A stretch of DNA of 64,000 nucleotides. It comes from Nematostella vectensis (lineage: Eukaryota; Cnidaria; Anthozoa; Actiniaria; Edwardsiidae). The DNA lies in assembly GCF_932526225.1 (NCBI RefSeq), contig NC_064036.1:2977501-3041500 (forward strand), given 5' to 3'. How positions within the stretch are numbered: the stretch's first letter is position 1; every line of letters begins with the position of its first letter. This document shows positions 40,985 through 53,000 of the stretch, piece after piece. Position numbers and translations under genes: made by a program. The notes below the pieces were generated by a model that did no database searches, was not told the origin of the DNA, and was given only the letters and a program-made list of their open reading frames with translations.

Positions 40985-41645
40985 AATTAGCTTACGCTAA
41001 TACTGGGGAGGGCACGGTCAGTTTACAGCCGGCGGAGATGCGGAGGCACCTTTAGTTGCCTGATGGCTGGCAAAGCTGCTGTTTTAAAGGACTCCAGATT
41101 ACTTAGGTTTATAATATTATCAGAAAGTAAATTCCATGCTCTTATTGCTCTTGGAACAAAAGAATAATTAAAGGAAAGAATATTGCAATTGTTGAAAGCT
41201 AAGTGAGTGCCTCCGAGTAGATCGATTTGTCGGAACGACACAGCTAGGGAGAGGACAAGCCACGAGATTATTATAAAATTTATACAGTAATACTATTTGA
41301 TGGTAAAGTCGCCTTATTTCCAATGTGTCCCAGTTTAGCTGGTTAACCAGTTCAGATGATCTTGCTTAGTAGTCATAAGCGTTCTTCTGAACTTGCTCCA
41401 ACCGCAAAACATCTGTGTCAGTGTAGGGACTCCAAGATGTTGACGCATACTCAAGCATCGGTCTAACAAGGGAGAGGTTCGCACGTTCCTTAACTGCAGG
41501 GGCACAGGGTTTTAAAGTTCTTCTGATCGCACCCAGTGTTCTGTTGGCCTTTGTAGCTATTTTTGCACAGTGAGGGCCCAGCGCAGTTGCTAATGACTGA
41601 GTAATCAAAGAAATGGCGACGTAACGAGAAAACAAAAACACCAGT
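40985..41645 (-). pseudogene. CR1/L2-type LINE, 5'-truncated 3' end of reverse transcriptase ORF
   Basis: The minus-strand frame reads HCAKIATKANRTLGAIRRTL, then VKERANLSLVRPMLEYASTSWSPYTDTDVLRLEQVQK, then, after frame changes, PTNRSTRRHS and NYSFVPRAIRAWNLLSDNII. This order (K.A.R.LG..RR, YC-type LVRP.LEYAS..WSP, LE.VQ..A, R....WN.L) is the C-terminal end of many CR1/Jockey-clade reverse transcriptase ORFs. Stops and shifts near 41366 and 41230 show decay. Its 5' truncation point lies within 60 bp of the start of the transposase-like gene. Confidence 0.8.
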
Positions 41646-41673
41646 CGGTAGGTTTTTATCCTGGCAACACACT

Positions 41674-44600
41674 ATGTCGGATATATTACAAAGGACGGAT
41701 CCATTTTTCGAGTTTTTACTGACGGAAAGTGACTTCAGGTACGAGCACAAGCAACGACTTGCAGTAAAATATGTCATCGGTTATATAACTTTGCCGCGAC
41801 CCCTCCTTGCTAGCTGGTATTTAATCAAAACGAAGGACATTCGGTACATCGACCTGCTAAACAAGTCTATAGAGGCCACTCTGAAGATCAGCTCAGAAAG
41901 CGTCTTACTTGAAAAATATTGGACGATCTATGCAGGAGAAGTTCGGCACAGAAAAAGAAACTAAACGTACGGGGATCGGTGAATTAGCGCTTGGACTTTT
42001 GCACCAGCGCTTGCAAAGTCCGACTCTTGAGGAAAGAAGTTGTAGAAATAAAGGATTTGGTGGAAGAACGAGTCGAGGAAACTTCTTCCATTGCAGAACG
42101 TGATGAACTAGTTACAGCCTTGAAAGAAGAGGTGCAACGGCTCAAGGGTAAAAATGACTCCTTGAGACAGCAAATTAGGAACTCGAAGAGGGAAACATGC
42201 GATGCAAATGTGGGGACCCATTCCTGGATTAAAGACCGAACAAAGTAAAAACCGAAAAATAAAAATACTTAAAAAATAAAGCAGAGAAAGCACTTGCATT
42301 TGTAGAATTGTTTGGCTTAGAGCTTGATTTTCTCCAAGTAACTGACTCTGTCAATGAGAAAAACTACAATCTGGACTTGTCAACAGCATGTCAAGGTGGA
42401 TCCAAAACAACAGGCCAGAATGCCCAATACCTGTCACTTAATAAAAAGGACAAAGCGGCTGTAGAAAGTGTTCTATTTTTGATGGACAAATTTGGTGTTG
42501 GGGATGATTTTATCCAAAAGGTGTCAAGCATAGTCGATGGCTTCACTAGAGGCTATATCATAAAACAGTGTCGCTCAGAGCTCAATAAACAGTGCAACAT
42601 CAGGCCCACTCCAGGACAAGTTCCAGGAGCCCAGTTCTCTTTCAAGGAGAGACTGGTAGAGCAAATCAAGAGTCTGGTGAGTTGTTAGTAATTTGAATCA
42701 CTATTGATTCATGTACAAAAATGTATTAAGAAATGTTTCCCCCCACACACACACACCCCAGGAAACATCAATGCAACAACAAATCACACCCCAGGAAACA
42801 TCAATGCAACGACACATCTTCATTTGTACATACAGTACAGTAATGATATTTACAAAAATAAGCATATGCACTCATGATATTTACTAGATAATCTGGTTGC
42901 TGGAAATATAGACTGCCTGCTATAAATCATAAATACCCAAGTTAAAATAGAAGTGGTATCCCATTTCTTTTAACAGAGAGCAAGTGGTATGGTTACAGAC
43001 CATGTCAGGATAAAGCTCAGTGGTGACGGGGCCAGAATGAGCCGCTCCTCAAATTTCAACCTTTTTAGCTTTACAATACTGAGTGCACCTGATGATCTGC
43101 TTTCCTCGAAAGGTATGTGTACCTTATTTATATGTTATATCTCTGGCTATACATGGAACAAGGCTATACATTCCAATGTTTCTTATACAATCTTACAAAT
43201 ACATTTTAGGTACACACACAGTGGAAGTTATCAATGAGCCAGAGAAGTATGAGACAATAGCAGAGAGCTTGAAAGATGTTCTTGAAGAAATTGATGCAGT
43301 GCAAGATGATGGCTATGTAGAACTTGATGGCAAGAAGATAAATGTAGAGTTCTTTCTGGGCGGAGACTATAAGGTAACAGTCGTCTACAGGTTCTTAGCA
43401 GAATGTGACATTTTAAATTAGAAAAAAACATCTAGTAATTTGCTTCTTTTTTTTCCAGTTCCTCTTACAAACAATGGGTTTGAGTGCTGCAAACTCAGCA
43501 TATTGTGCTTGTCTTTGGTGCAAAGTTCACAAGAAAGACAGGTAAAAATTGTTAAGAATACTAGGTCTAAGTGACCTACAATACAAGGTAACTGTTTTGT
43601 AATTTCCCCCGAGGTGATATGAGCAAGGATGATGAGTATTATGAGAAGGACCCACTACGCAGGACCCTACAGGATACCATCGAGTGTGGAAAAAGAAAGA
43701 AGGGAGAGAATTACTGCTGTGTAAATAAACCCCTATTCAACATCGAACCTGATCACTTACTAATAGATGAGCTCCACTTAATGCTGAGGATGACAGACAT
43801 CCTGATAGATAATGCAATAGAAGATGCAATGCAGTGGGATGAAAAGGAAAAGGTCAATACAATCTACCCTATAATATACTTTTTATGACAAATAAGCCAC
43901 TTATATGGGACATGAATCTGTCCATGTACAATTACTATAAGAAGTGGAAAAACTGTTAGCAATGGAATTGTAGTATGTTGTAGTAAAGTTTAAAAATGTA
44001 AAGCGCCACTGAGCTTTAGGAAATGGCACTACAAAAAGTTGACTCAAAGCAGAAATGTTTTTTTACATTTCAGATCAGTAAAAGATCAAACAAAGGAAGC
44101 AAAAGCCATCTGAGTCAATTAGTACAAACTATACGGTCGTGTGGGGTATCATTTCAAGTGTGGGAGAAGCTTAATGCTGATGGTAGGAGAAGTGGTACCT
44201 ATGACTTCACAAGTTTGATGGGTAGCGATAGAAAGAAACTTCTGAAAGAGCTCCCAGAGAAGCTCATTGGTGTCCTACAGCCATCTACAGCTGCTAGGGT
44301 AGCAGAAATCTTTAAGGTAAATTTAGCATTATTATGCTGAAATCATTCTCACTGAAAATTAAAAAGTAAGCTATAGAGATATAAATAAATTGTATTTTCA
44401 TGATTCCAGGATTTCCACCATTTGTATTTTGATTGTGTTTCTAACTGGAAACCACCATCCATGAAAGTCTATCAAAAAGAGGTAAAGCTAGAAGTGTTTT
44501 ATAAAAATTAAAAAAAAAATTTGATAGAATCTGACAAAACTATTATACCTATTTTTTGTAACAAAATTCCACAAGCTAAAGAATGGATAACCAAATTTGG

Positions 44601-44915
44601 TAGCCTTGGTGATGTGAGGCTTGGCTACAAAAAAGAGCGAGTGACATGCTACATGCATGTTGCAGCCTATCATGTTCCAGCCATGATAAGGCGCTATCAA
44701 AACCTGAAGCAGTTTAGTGGTCAAGGTGGGTAAATAATATTATTTTTAGTAAAAATCAAAAAGTGAACAGTTTTGAAATGTTTGTATACTTTAAATACTT
44801 TTATAGGTCTGGAGAAAAATAATGATGATGCAAGAAGAGTGGTTTTGAGAAAATCCAAACACCTTGATGACCCCTGTGAGGTTCTGCAAGCAGAGTTTAG
44901 GCCATTTAAGCTCTA
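41674..44915 (+). pseudogene. Transposase-like gene, RAG1/Transib-like layout, partly frame-broken
   Basis: Exon-like segments: 41674 to about 42280 (three frames, coiled-coil VVEIKDLVEERVEE), 42281-42676, 42977-43112, 43210-43373, 43459-43541, 43624-43852, 44074-44316, 44410-44481, ~44528-44725 and 44807-44915. Most junctions have good GT/AG sites and keep phase. In order they carry KLSGDGARMSRS (Asp codon 43025-43027), GGDYKFLLQTMG, a Cys cluster YCACLWCKVHKK, LLIDELHLMLRM (Asp 43766-43768), HVPAMIRRYQN and SGQGLEKNNDDARRV (Glu 44812-44814). That order of acidic residues around a CxxC insert parallels RAG1/Transib DDE recombinases; this comparison is from memory and is an inference. Frame breaks near 41935, 42030, 42190 and 42275 and a one-base mismatch at the 44481/44528 junction suggest decay. 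It could instead be an unrelated cnidarian repeat family. Confidence 0.55.
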
Positions 44916-44936
44916 GTCGGACGACTAGAGCTTAAA
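44905..44936. repeat. 32-bp near-perfect palindrome over the stop codon
   Basis: TTTAAGCTCTAGTCG and its exact reverse complement are separated by GA. The stop codon TAG of the transposase-like frame lies inside. It could be a terminal hairpin or a fold-over junction formed when the locus broke. Confidence 0.9.
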
Positions 44937-45161
44937 GGTAGTGTGAAGGTAGTGTGTCAGGGGGTACCCTAAGAAACCAAAGTCCTTTCTACTTCGGTAA
45001 CTCGAACTACCTGCTAAATAGGGCTTTCTATTTTGTCGCTCTCCAGATATAGGATGGACGGGGATCCATGTAACGACAAGATTTTTCATATTGTACCTTC
45101 CCATCAGGATTATGTACAGAATTGCTTTGTGCGTCTTATTGGTCAGTGCCCGTCTGGATTA

Positions 45162-46906
45162 TTATGAATGTTCACATTTTGCCTCGTCATCTTGACGTAC
45201 CCATTGTGCTCCACCTTTGCTTGCATCCTGTTCCTTGCTCTTATCCAATACCGATTCCTCAACGTCGACAACACTCCGCTCCGTCGTTCTCTTCGTCATT
45301 TCGTACGTTCCGCTTTGACCTTGCATGGATAGGCCTGTCGTAGCAGAAGCCATCGTGCTTCCAGGGGCAACTTCTGCTCCGCACTTGCCACACCCAAGCA
45401 GGCCGAGCACTTCCCGGCGGTAGGTCTTGTTGGTCAAGCAGTACAAAGGAGGGTTGCAGCAGGAGTTGAAGAAGGCAAAGAAGTTAAATACCCAGTACCA
45501 AACATTGGGTAGGACGACCACCTTGTATTGCTTCAGGATCCAAAAGGATTCTGTCGGAAACCAGCAGAGAGTTAGCAGCAAAGCAGCCAACATGCACATT
45601 CTGACCACGCTTTTTTTGGCTGAATCCCCTTGCTGAGTCGAGACCTGATTGTGTGACATGCGGTACCAAATATGGGCAAATGAAATCCACGTGATGGTCA
45701 TGGGGATGTAGAATGTAATGGTGATGTGAAACACGAGAAAAGCTTTATTGAGTTCCTCCCCGTAGAAAGGAGTGATCCATTCGCATCTTCCGTCAGGCAT
45801 TAGATCAGCGATGAACAACTCAAAAACCTCGGTCGCTGTCGCGGCCAACCAAATCAAGGCGATGTATAGAGACACTCGCTTGCGGTTAAAGTTCGCCTTG
45901 TATTTTGTTGGTCTGACCACAGCGCACCATCTTTCGATGGCCAAACACATGATGGTAGTGTTAGACGCCTTTCCGCAGACGAACAAGCAGTAGGTTGAGA
46001 AGATGGCGCGACAGAAAGCGCGGCCATTCCCTCCGCTCATCACCGGGAACGACTTCATGGGGATGATGTAGTTCGGTGTCAGCACAAGGAAAACACCTAA
46101 GGATACAAAAACAAGGTATGTAAGTTTTGCAATCATGGAGTTTACGAATTAGCGTTTGTTATCTACAGTAATAACCAACGTTTAAGAACCTTGATAGGCT
46201 TAAAGAGGCTGCTAGGCTTAAATCATCCTCATTTTAAAATCCAAAACAAGGTTCTTAAAATCATGTGAAGTTATATAATAATTTTAAGTTAAAGAAATAA
46301 GACGACCATTTAGTTGTCAGGAGGAAAATTCTCTTGCCAGGAAGTACCATGTGTATGTATAAAAGTCTGTTAGACTAGCCTGAAAAGGTCGGCTCTTGTT
46401 CGCGGGTTTTACCTATACTAAGATCTACGCATTACGATAGAGTACTCTATTAATGAAGTACATTACTTCATTAATCTTAATTAATCATTAACGGGTTTTA
46501 AATGATATTTTTACTTCCATCGTCCACCGTATCAATGAAATATGAATACTTTTTCACGCACGAATACTAGCGCAAGATCATCTTTTCGTCTTTTTACGTG
46601 CTTTTTCGCGCAATGCTGGCTCAGCGCTTAGAAACTCGAAAATATGATGTAGCGTGTATCTGTATACTGAATGCCATGAGTATATATCGTTCAGGCATGG
46701 TTTTTATTCCATTCTTATCAGTTGTTTACTGTCTGTGCACACTTACCCATCAATGCATCACAGATGGCGAGATTCAAGATCAATACATTGTAGGTTTTCT
46801 TCAACATTGAGCGTCTACGCGCGATCACAACACACAAGATGGCGTTGCCAAGGACTGAAAGTGCAGCTATGGAACCAAACATCGCAGAAATTTCTCTAGG
46901 ATCCAT
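45162..46906 (-). CDS. Class A GPCR, copy 4, short unique tail
   Basis: Exon 1 is 46747-46906 and exon 2 is 45162-46096, giving 364 residues. Exon 1 is residue-for-residue almost the same as in copy 2 (MDPREISAMFGSIAALSVLG). The core has D50, the ERW triplet, CWFPTE (here CWFPTESFW) and NPPLYCL. The tail after [11 protein letters not shown] diverges (GSTMASATTGLSMQGQSG, then TERSVVDVEESVL and DDEAKCEHS) and has no minisatellite, so it may show the pre-expansion state. The intron and upstream flank are near copies of those of copy 2. No inactivating change seen. Confidence 0.87.
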
Positions 46907-47145
46907 CGCTTTTTCAATTTCTTTTAAGGTTTTATAAATTAAATCTTTCTGTTATACCAAAATGCTGAAGTCGTTTTGGGACCTGGCGGTTTCGTGCGAG
47001 GGTATATGCTACTATTGATACATTATGGGTGTCTTTCCTAGTGGTCCTCGCACTAGTCCCCTTTTATGCCGATGTGTTTGCTTCCCTATTGGGCTATTTT
47101 CAATTTTGACAAAATTTCTATTGTAAAAGCCACATGTTGTGTGTT
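46097..47145 (-). repeat. Segmental duplication shared with GPCR copy 2 (31430-32515)
   Basis: Intron, exon 1 and ~240 bp of upstream flank align to the copy 2 locus with only small differences, for example a ~30-bp block in copy 2 near 31770-31800 that is missing here. The match ends upstream near AAGCCACATGTTGTGTGTTT. This indicates a recent duplication or gene conversion of the whole locus, not only exons. Confidence 0.8.
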
Positions 47146-49946
47146 TGATTTTAATAAATTTTAATCTACTTTGATATTTGATTTAATAAATTTCTGCTTT
47201 GATATTCGATTCATCTATTGTCAAGTTCCCAAGTCCACCTTAACGCAAGAGAACTAATTTTGATTTTGATTAATTTTAATTGTGCTACTACTGTTCTGGT
47301 GCTGCGGGTTACCTGAACACTGGTGAAACCCCGGGTCTTCAGGGAATGTTGCAGCTGAAAAGCTAAAAAAAATAAAGTATTTCCGTTAATTTATTGTCCG
47401 AGGTCCTTTTTCGACTCTCTCTGTCCATGTCACCGAGTACGTGTAATATAATGCACGTATATTAATCATGTTTAGAGTATTATTATTTAATTATATATTT
47501 ATTAATATAGTCTATATCCAAGTACTTTACCGGCTTCTTTTTTCGGCAATCTTTTCTCCTAACCAAGAAAATAAATAAATTTAAATGATGGACGATAAGC
47601 ACTTTGTTCTTATCAAGATAATTTGTGGTGAATGAAAAGAGCCGCACTTGGTGTGCGCGTTTTCTTTGCCTTTTTGTTTTGTTTTTATCTATATTTTTAA
47701 TGGCAATACGTGGTTGTCAGAGGATCTATGACTGATTGGTCTTTTTTATTGTTCCTAGCTTCGTAAAATTTTATTAATCTCCTGCACGGAATATTGGATA
47801 TGTATGAAAAGCAGTATGAAGCAAGAAGTCCTTCTTATGGTCTCCTTGCTCTAGAACCCTAGAATTAGTACGTGGGCTCACCAATAAATCGTAGTATCAA
47901 TTCATTATGCGCACTTCCTTGTTGTATTATTGTAATTTTTCTGCTAACTAAATAATAATTGAACAACATCTGCCGCGATCACGTTTTCACCTACTTTAGA
48001 TAAGTTTGCTCTTTTCGAATTCATGTACGGGAGCATACCATTTTCTGAAACCCATGTTCAGAGACCCTCATATTAGAGGCCTTTTTGATAATCCTTATTT
48101 GATAGCCATAAAGTGCTTCGGTATACGAAACGTGCATTCTCTTGTATTTTGTATGTCGTCAAAGTAGAAGCACATTATACTTTATTCTAATCATTTTTAT
48201 ATCATGAATGTCTATTTGCTCATTTATTTTTTTTAGATTAACATCAACATTACCATTAATATTTTCCAGATTATGTTTACCAAACCACAATGGTTACACT
48301 TTTTCTCATCTCTATTGGTTGTCAGGTCACAGAAGATTTTTGCGTAAAAAAATCGGTTGACCATTTCGTCCTTAATTGAGGTATCTAAATACTTAATATA
48401 TATACTTCTAAATACACAATATTTGGAAGTTTTTTAGTGGCTGCAAAATAAAGGTTGGTCGCGTACCTGGAGTAAGGGCTGTTGGCTTTTTTGTAGTTTA
48501 CCCAGCAAACAAACATTTCGTTTATTTAACTTCAAGGTTTTTCTTGTTTGATGGTACGCGAAATTGACGTCACCATCGTGAGACACAACCATGATAACCA
48601 TGGCAACTGTCTTGTCCCGAGTCCATTTTCTTTTCTTTTTCCAAAAAAATGACTTAATATTTGACAGGCATAACTATACTGAACAAACAAGAAAACTTTT
48701 GTTACAAAGCAACATCACAAATAAGGTTGCATTCGGACGTGCTTCATTGGTATCAAATAAATAAATAAAAAAAGCGTAAAAAACACAGGTTTAAAAAGCT
48801 TTTGCATTCTTTTTAATTTACCTCTAAACGTTGACACAGCGTTCAGATACCAGGATGATTCAACCATTTATACGTTACCAATAAACCACTGCGGGTTATA
48901 AGAATGCAGTGATTCGCGGGTGCAACCTTAATTTAAATAGGGGTATATCTAAATTTTAGTTCGACTGTAAGTTTCGTCTATTAATTTTTAACTCTGTTTA
49001 TACTTTATTCGTCACATTAGTACTTTTTAGACGTGTATAGTGCAAATATCTCTACCTTGTCATAATCTTCATTACTCTTGTTAAGGAACACGACTATTTG
49101 TTGTATTTTGTTTTATTTATTATATTTAAGTGTTTTAAAATACCATTTGTGTAATTGTTACCGAATTAAGAATTTATTCAATGTGGTAAGTCTTATGATT
49201 AAAACGTCGGAATTTCCTCTGGGAACAATTTCTCACCATACAGTATGGTATCATGTTTAGTGTTTGTCCAGTTGGGCTATGGCGTCAACATATTATTACA
49301 GCCCTGTTAACTAGATCAACAGATCGCGTTATTACGCTTTTAAATGACACAAATGTAATGACGAGTTATTAGATGAAAATATTATAAAACTGTGTGTCTA
49401 TCATTTTATAGCCTCGGTAGTTTTATATATAATTCTTTTAAATTTATTTTGAGCTGAGTGTGGACGATTTGAAAAGAAAATGACGGTCAAATTGAAAGGG
49501 ATAGACGAGTTTGCAGCTTTTTGACAGAATTCATTTTACACAAAACATATTATTTGATAGAAATTTTAAGTAAAGGTCCTTTATCTAAGTGAGTTTGTTT
49601 TAATAGCTTCTTATGTTAATATGACTAATAATGAATGGCTCATAGGGTTGATTAAGTACAGCATAATCGGTGAAATTTATAGGCTATTTGCTCTACATTT
49701 TTTCAACCTGATCTGATTGCTCAATAGAAAAACCATATTATTATGTGTAAAAGACATCTTTAAGATTAACTTTTGCCTTTATTTTTGGTGCCAATACATG
49801 AACTGTTCAAGTATTAACAAAAAAAGGTTTTTTTTCCTTCTTAATCTCATTCCCACTCATTCAACATTTCGTCAATCTCCACATTTGTTCATCTATCTCA
49901 AACTAACAAAGCTGAGAACACTTTTCCAGCTTTGATTGAACAGTTC
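47146..49946. other. Intergenic AT-rich region upstream of the TSR gene
   Basis: It opens with ATTTTAATAAATTTTAATC-type repeats (47150-47290) and is otherwise unremarkable. Frames at 49078-49260 and 49717-49935 are AT-rich and have no motif. No RNA gene was recognised, although tRNA-sized genes cannot be fully excluded by eye. Confidence 0.4.
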
Positions 49947-49952
49947 TATAAA
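49947..49952 (+). promoter_or_regulatory. TATAAA box candidate for the TSR gene
   Basis: TATAAA lies 109 bp before the start codon at 50061, putting a transcription start near 49975-49985. If so, an ATG at about 49974 would be at or just before the start site. Assignment rests on position only. Confidence 0.4.
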
Positions 49953-50060
49953 CAATCTCGTGGAGAACGCTAGATGGAAGGTCATCAGGTCTCTAAACCG
50001 TCCCTACAGCCATTCTGAGCTGACGGGAGTGCAACTGGGTGGATTATCCGGGGACTCGCC

Positions 50061-53000
50061 ATGAAAGTCTCCTTTTCGGTTCTAGTTTTAGCGGTTTTAT
50101 TAAAAAGCATAGATGCAAGAGGTAAGAGCTTGCTCTCATAGTTGTTTTATTAAAAAGCATAGATGCAAGAGGTAAGAGCTTGCTCCCATAGTTTTATTAG
50201 GAGCATAGATGCAAGAGGTAAGAGCTTGGTCCCATAGTTTTATTAAAAAGCATAGATGCAAGAGGTAAGAGCTTGGTCCCATAGTTTTATTAAAAAGCAT
50301 ATATGCAAGAGGTAAGAGCTTGGTCCCATAGTTTTATTAAAACGCATAGATGCAAGAGGTAAGAGCTTGGTCCCATAGTTTTATTAGGAGCATAGATGCA
50401 AGAGGTAAGAGCTTGGTCCCATAGTTTTATTAAAAAGCATAGATGCAAGAGGTAAGAGCTTGGTCCCATAGTTTTATTAAAAAGCATAGATGCAAGAGGT
50501 GAGAGCTTGGTCCCATAGTTTTATTAAAAAGCATAGACGCAAGAGGTAAGAGCTTGGTCCTATAGTTTTATTAAAAAGCATAGATGCAAGAGATAAGAGC
50601 TTGGTCCCATAGTTTTAAAAATCACTTTTCGTCATTTTTTTTACAAATTGTTCTATACAAGTCTGTGCTTAACACAGAAGCCAAACCGTTTATATTAAAC
50701 CTGATTTTTAGCAATCCAATTAATGAGATCTGAAGATATGAAGATATTCCCATTCTTTGAAATCAATTGTCAATATAATTTGTATTGCCTTTAAGTAAAT
50801 TACCTTTAGTTGTCCACTTATAGCACTCGCCAAATTTCTAAGAGTTTTTCTATACACTTGAAAGCGCAGTTATTATTTTGTTAGTTCATTTTTATTATGA
50901 TTTAAATGTTTTAAGAAAAGATTAGAAAAAAATGCCATAAAATGCTCAAATTACAACATTTCGCTAAAAGTTCAATGTCTGCGTTTTTATTAATATTGTC
51001 TTAGATCCATAATACAGCCGCGTCCTAGCACTATCCTTAAAATAATACTGTAAAAGTGGCAAAAGTTACGTTTAAGATTTGTCAAACTGTTAGTTGTGAT
51101 TCTAAGCTACAAAATTCATTGATACTAAATGATTAGTCTTTGCGTCCGCAGTCGATGGTAACTGGGCAGCGTGGTCCGGATGGAGTGGATGCGCACCAGG
51201 TCTTTGCTCAGGAAATCAGCAAATTCGTACTCGCACGTGTTCGAACCCAGTCCCTTCAGCGGATGGCACATATTGTACAGGGGAAAACGCTCAGCAGAAG
51301 GATTGTATGAGTAAGTAGCTCTGACAGAGGATTCGAAGAAACGGAGATTAGAACAGAAACACGACAGACAGAACATATGTCACATGATTAAGGAATCTTC
51401 AGATACCATCCTTTCCCCATATGTTCATTTGTTCCACAGTCGATGGCGGCTTCTCTGAATGGAGTCAGTGGTCTCTTTGTGATAACCCATGCGGGGGTTC
51501 AGTCGTCAACAGAACGAGAACATGTACAAACCCCACCCCCACTCCTGACGGGAAGCCTTGCAAAGGCGATTATCTACAGACGAAACTTGAGTGCATCGCC
51601 CCATGCAAAGGTAAACTAACGTCTGTGGTGTACTCCTTAGGTTGTAGGTTAGGCTACTGATTCAAAACACGCACAAAATATATTTTATAAGAGGAAAGAA
51701 GGCAACCCTCCTAAATAACCTAATGTCGTGACTAGAAACTTGTTGCAAATATTTCGATATGTAGTGTTTAACCCCGGTTTCATATTTGGACCGTTATTTT
51801 CTACAAAATGGGTTATGTTTTCTGTAACATAAATCTCTTGTGTGTTCATCTAGTTGGCCCTGTGGATGGCAGATGGAGCGATTGGTCTGCATGGTCTCGC
51901 TGCCCTCAAGCATGTGGAATCTCAGGGGGAGCGAACATACAGCGTACGCGGCAATGTAACAACCCGCCGGCCATGAATGGTGGAGAACCCTGTAAAGGAG
52001 ACGCTGTAGAAGTTGTCAAGTCCTGTTTTAATCCATGTCCTGGTAAGATACGCGTTCAAGTATGGAACGTATTGCGTTCTAAAACCAATTTTATTGATTC
52101 TTCCTTCGCCGTTTTCGTTGCTATCGTTTCTATTGTTATCGTGATTTCAGTAACCGGCGGTTACACGCTGTGGAGCAGTTGGACAAGCTGTACCAAGACA
52201 TGTGGGACTGGTATGCAGAAGCGGTCACGTGACTGTACCAACCCACGCCCCATCCACGGAGGGCAGAACTGCACCGGCGACTACGTCCAGACCAAGAGCT
52301 GCAAGCTGAAAGTATGCCCAGGTAAATAAACTGATGTCTCCGCAGGTCGTTAAAAAACGTTCAGGGTTGCGTAAGAAAGAAATGTTTAAACGTCCTGGAA
52401 GTCCCTGTACTCAAAAGAGCCTTCGGATGGTGTTTTTGTCCATAGATTTTTTGTTATTGGCACAAAGCCAAAGATGAATTTTCACGAATCACAAGCACAT
52501 CTAGCCACTTTATTTTGTCACAGAAAGCAAAATAAAAATCCTAATGCATATTTTGTCCATAAATATATACTCGTAATGGAATTCTTCTTAAAGAAGGCCG
52601 TTAACTCTGCCATTTTACGGATCTACATCACCGTGACACACAAATAATGCATTATCATCGGCTGAATCGTTAATTAAGCATCAGACTTTAACGTTGATGA
52701 TTTTTTTTATTATTATTTAACATTTTTTTTACAAACAGAGCCTGGATTTTCACAAATAATGGTTGATCGATATTCTTTGACATAATTGTGCTTGTGCCAG
52801 GTGCTGTTAACGGTGGATGGGGCGCCTGGAGTTCATGGAGCACATGCACGGAGCGAACCTACTGTCTGAAGGGACTAAAGCATCGCTCCCGCGTGTGCAA
52901 TAACCCGCCTCCTCTGAACGAGGGTGATGACTGCATGGGCTTAGGGGAAGAGAGGTTGGAGTGTCCTACCCCTACTGATGGCTGCTCTGGTAAGAAGATA

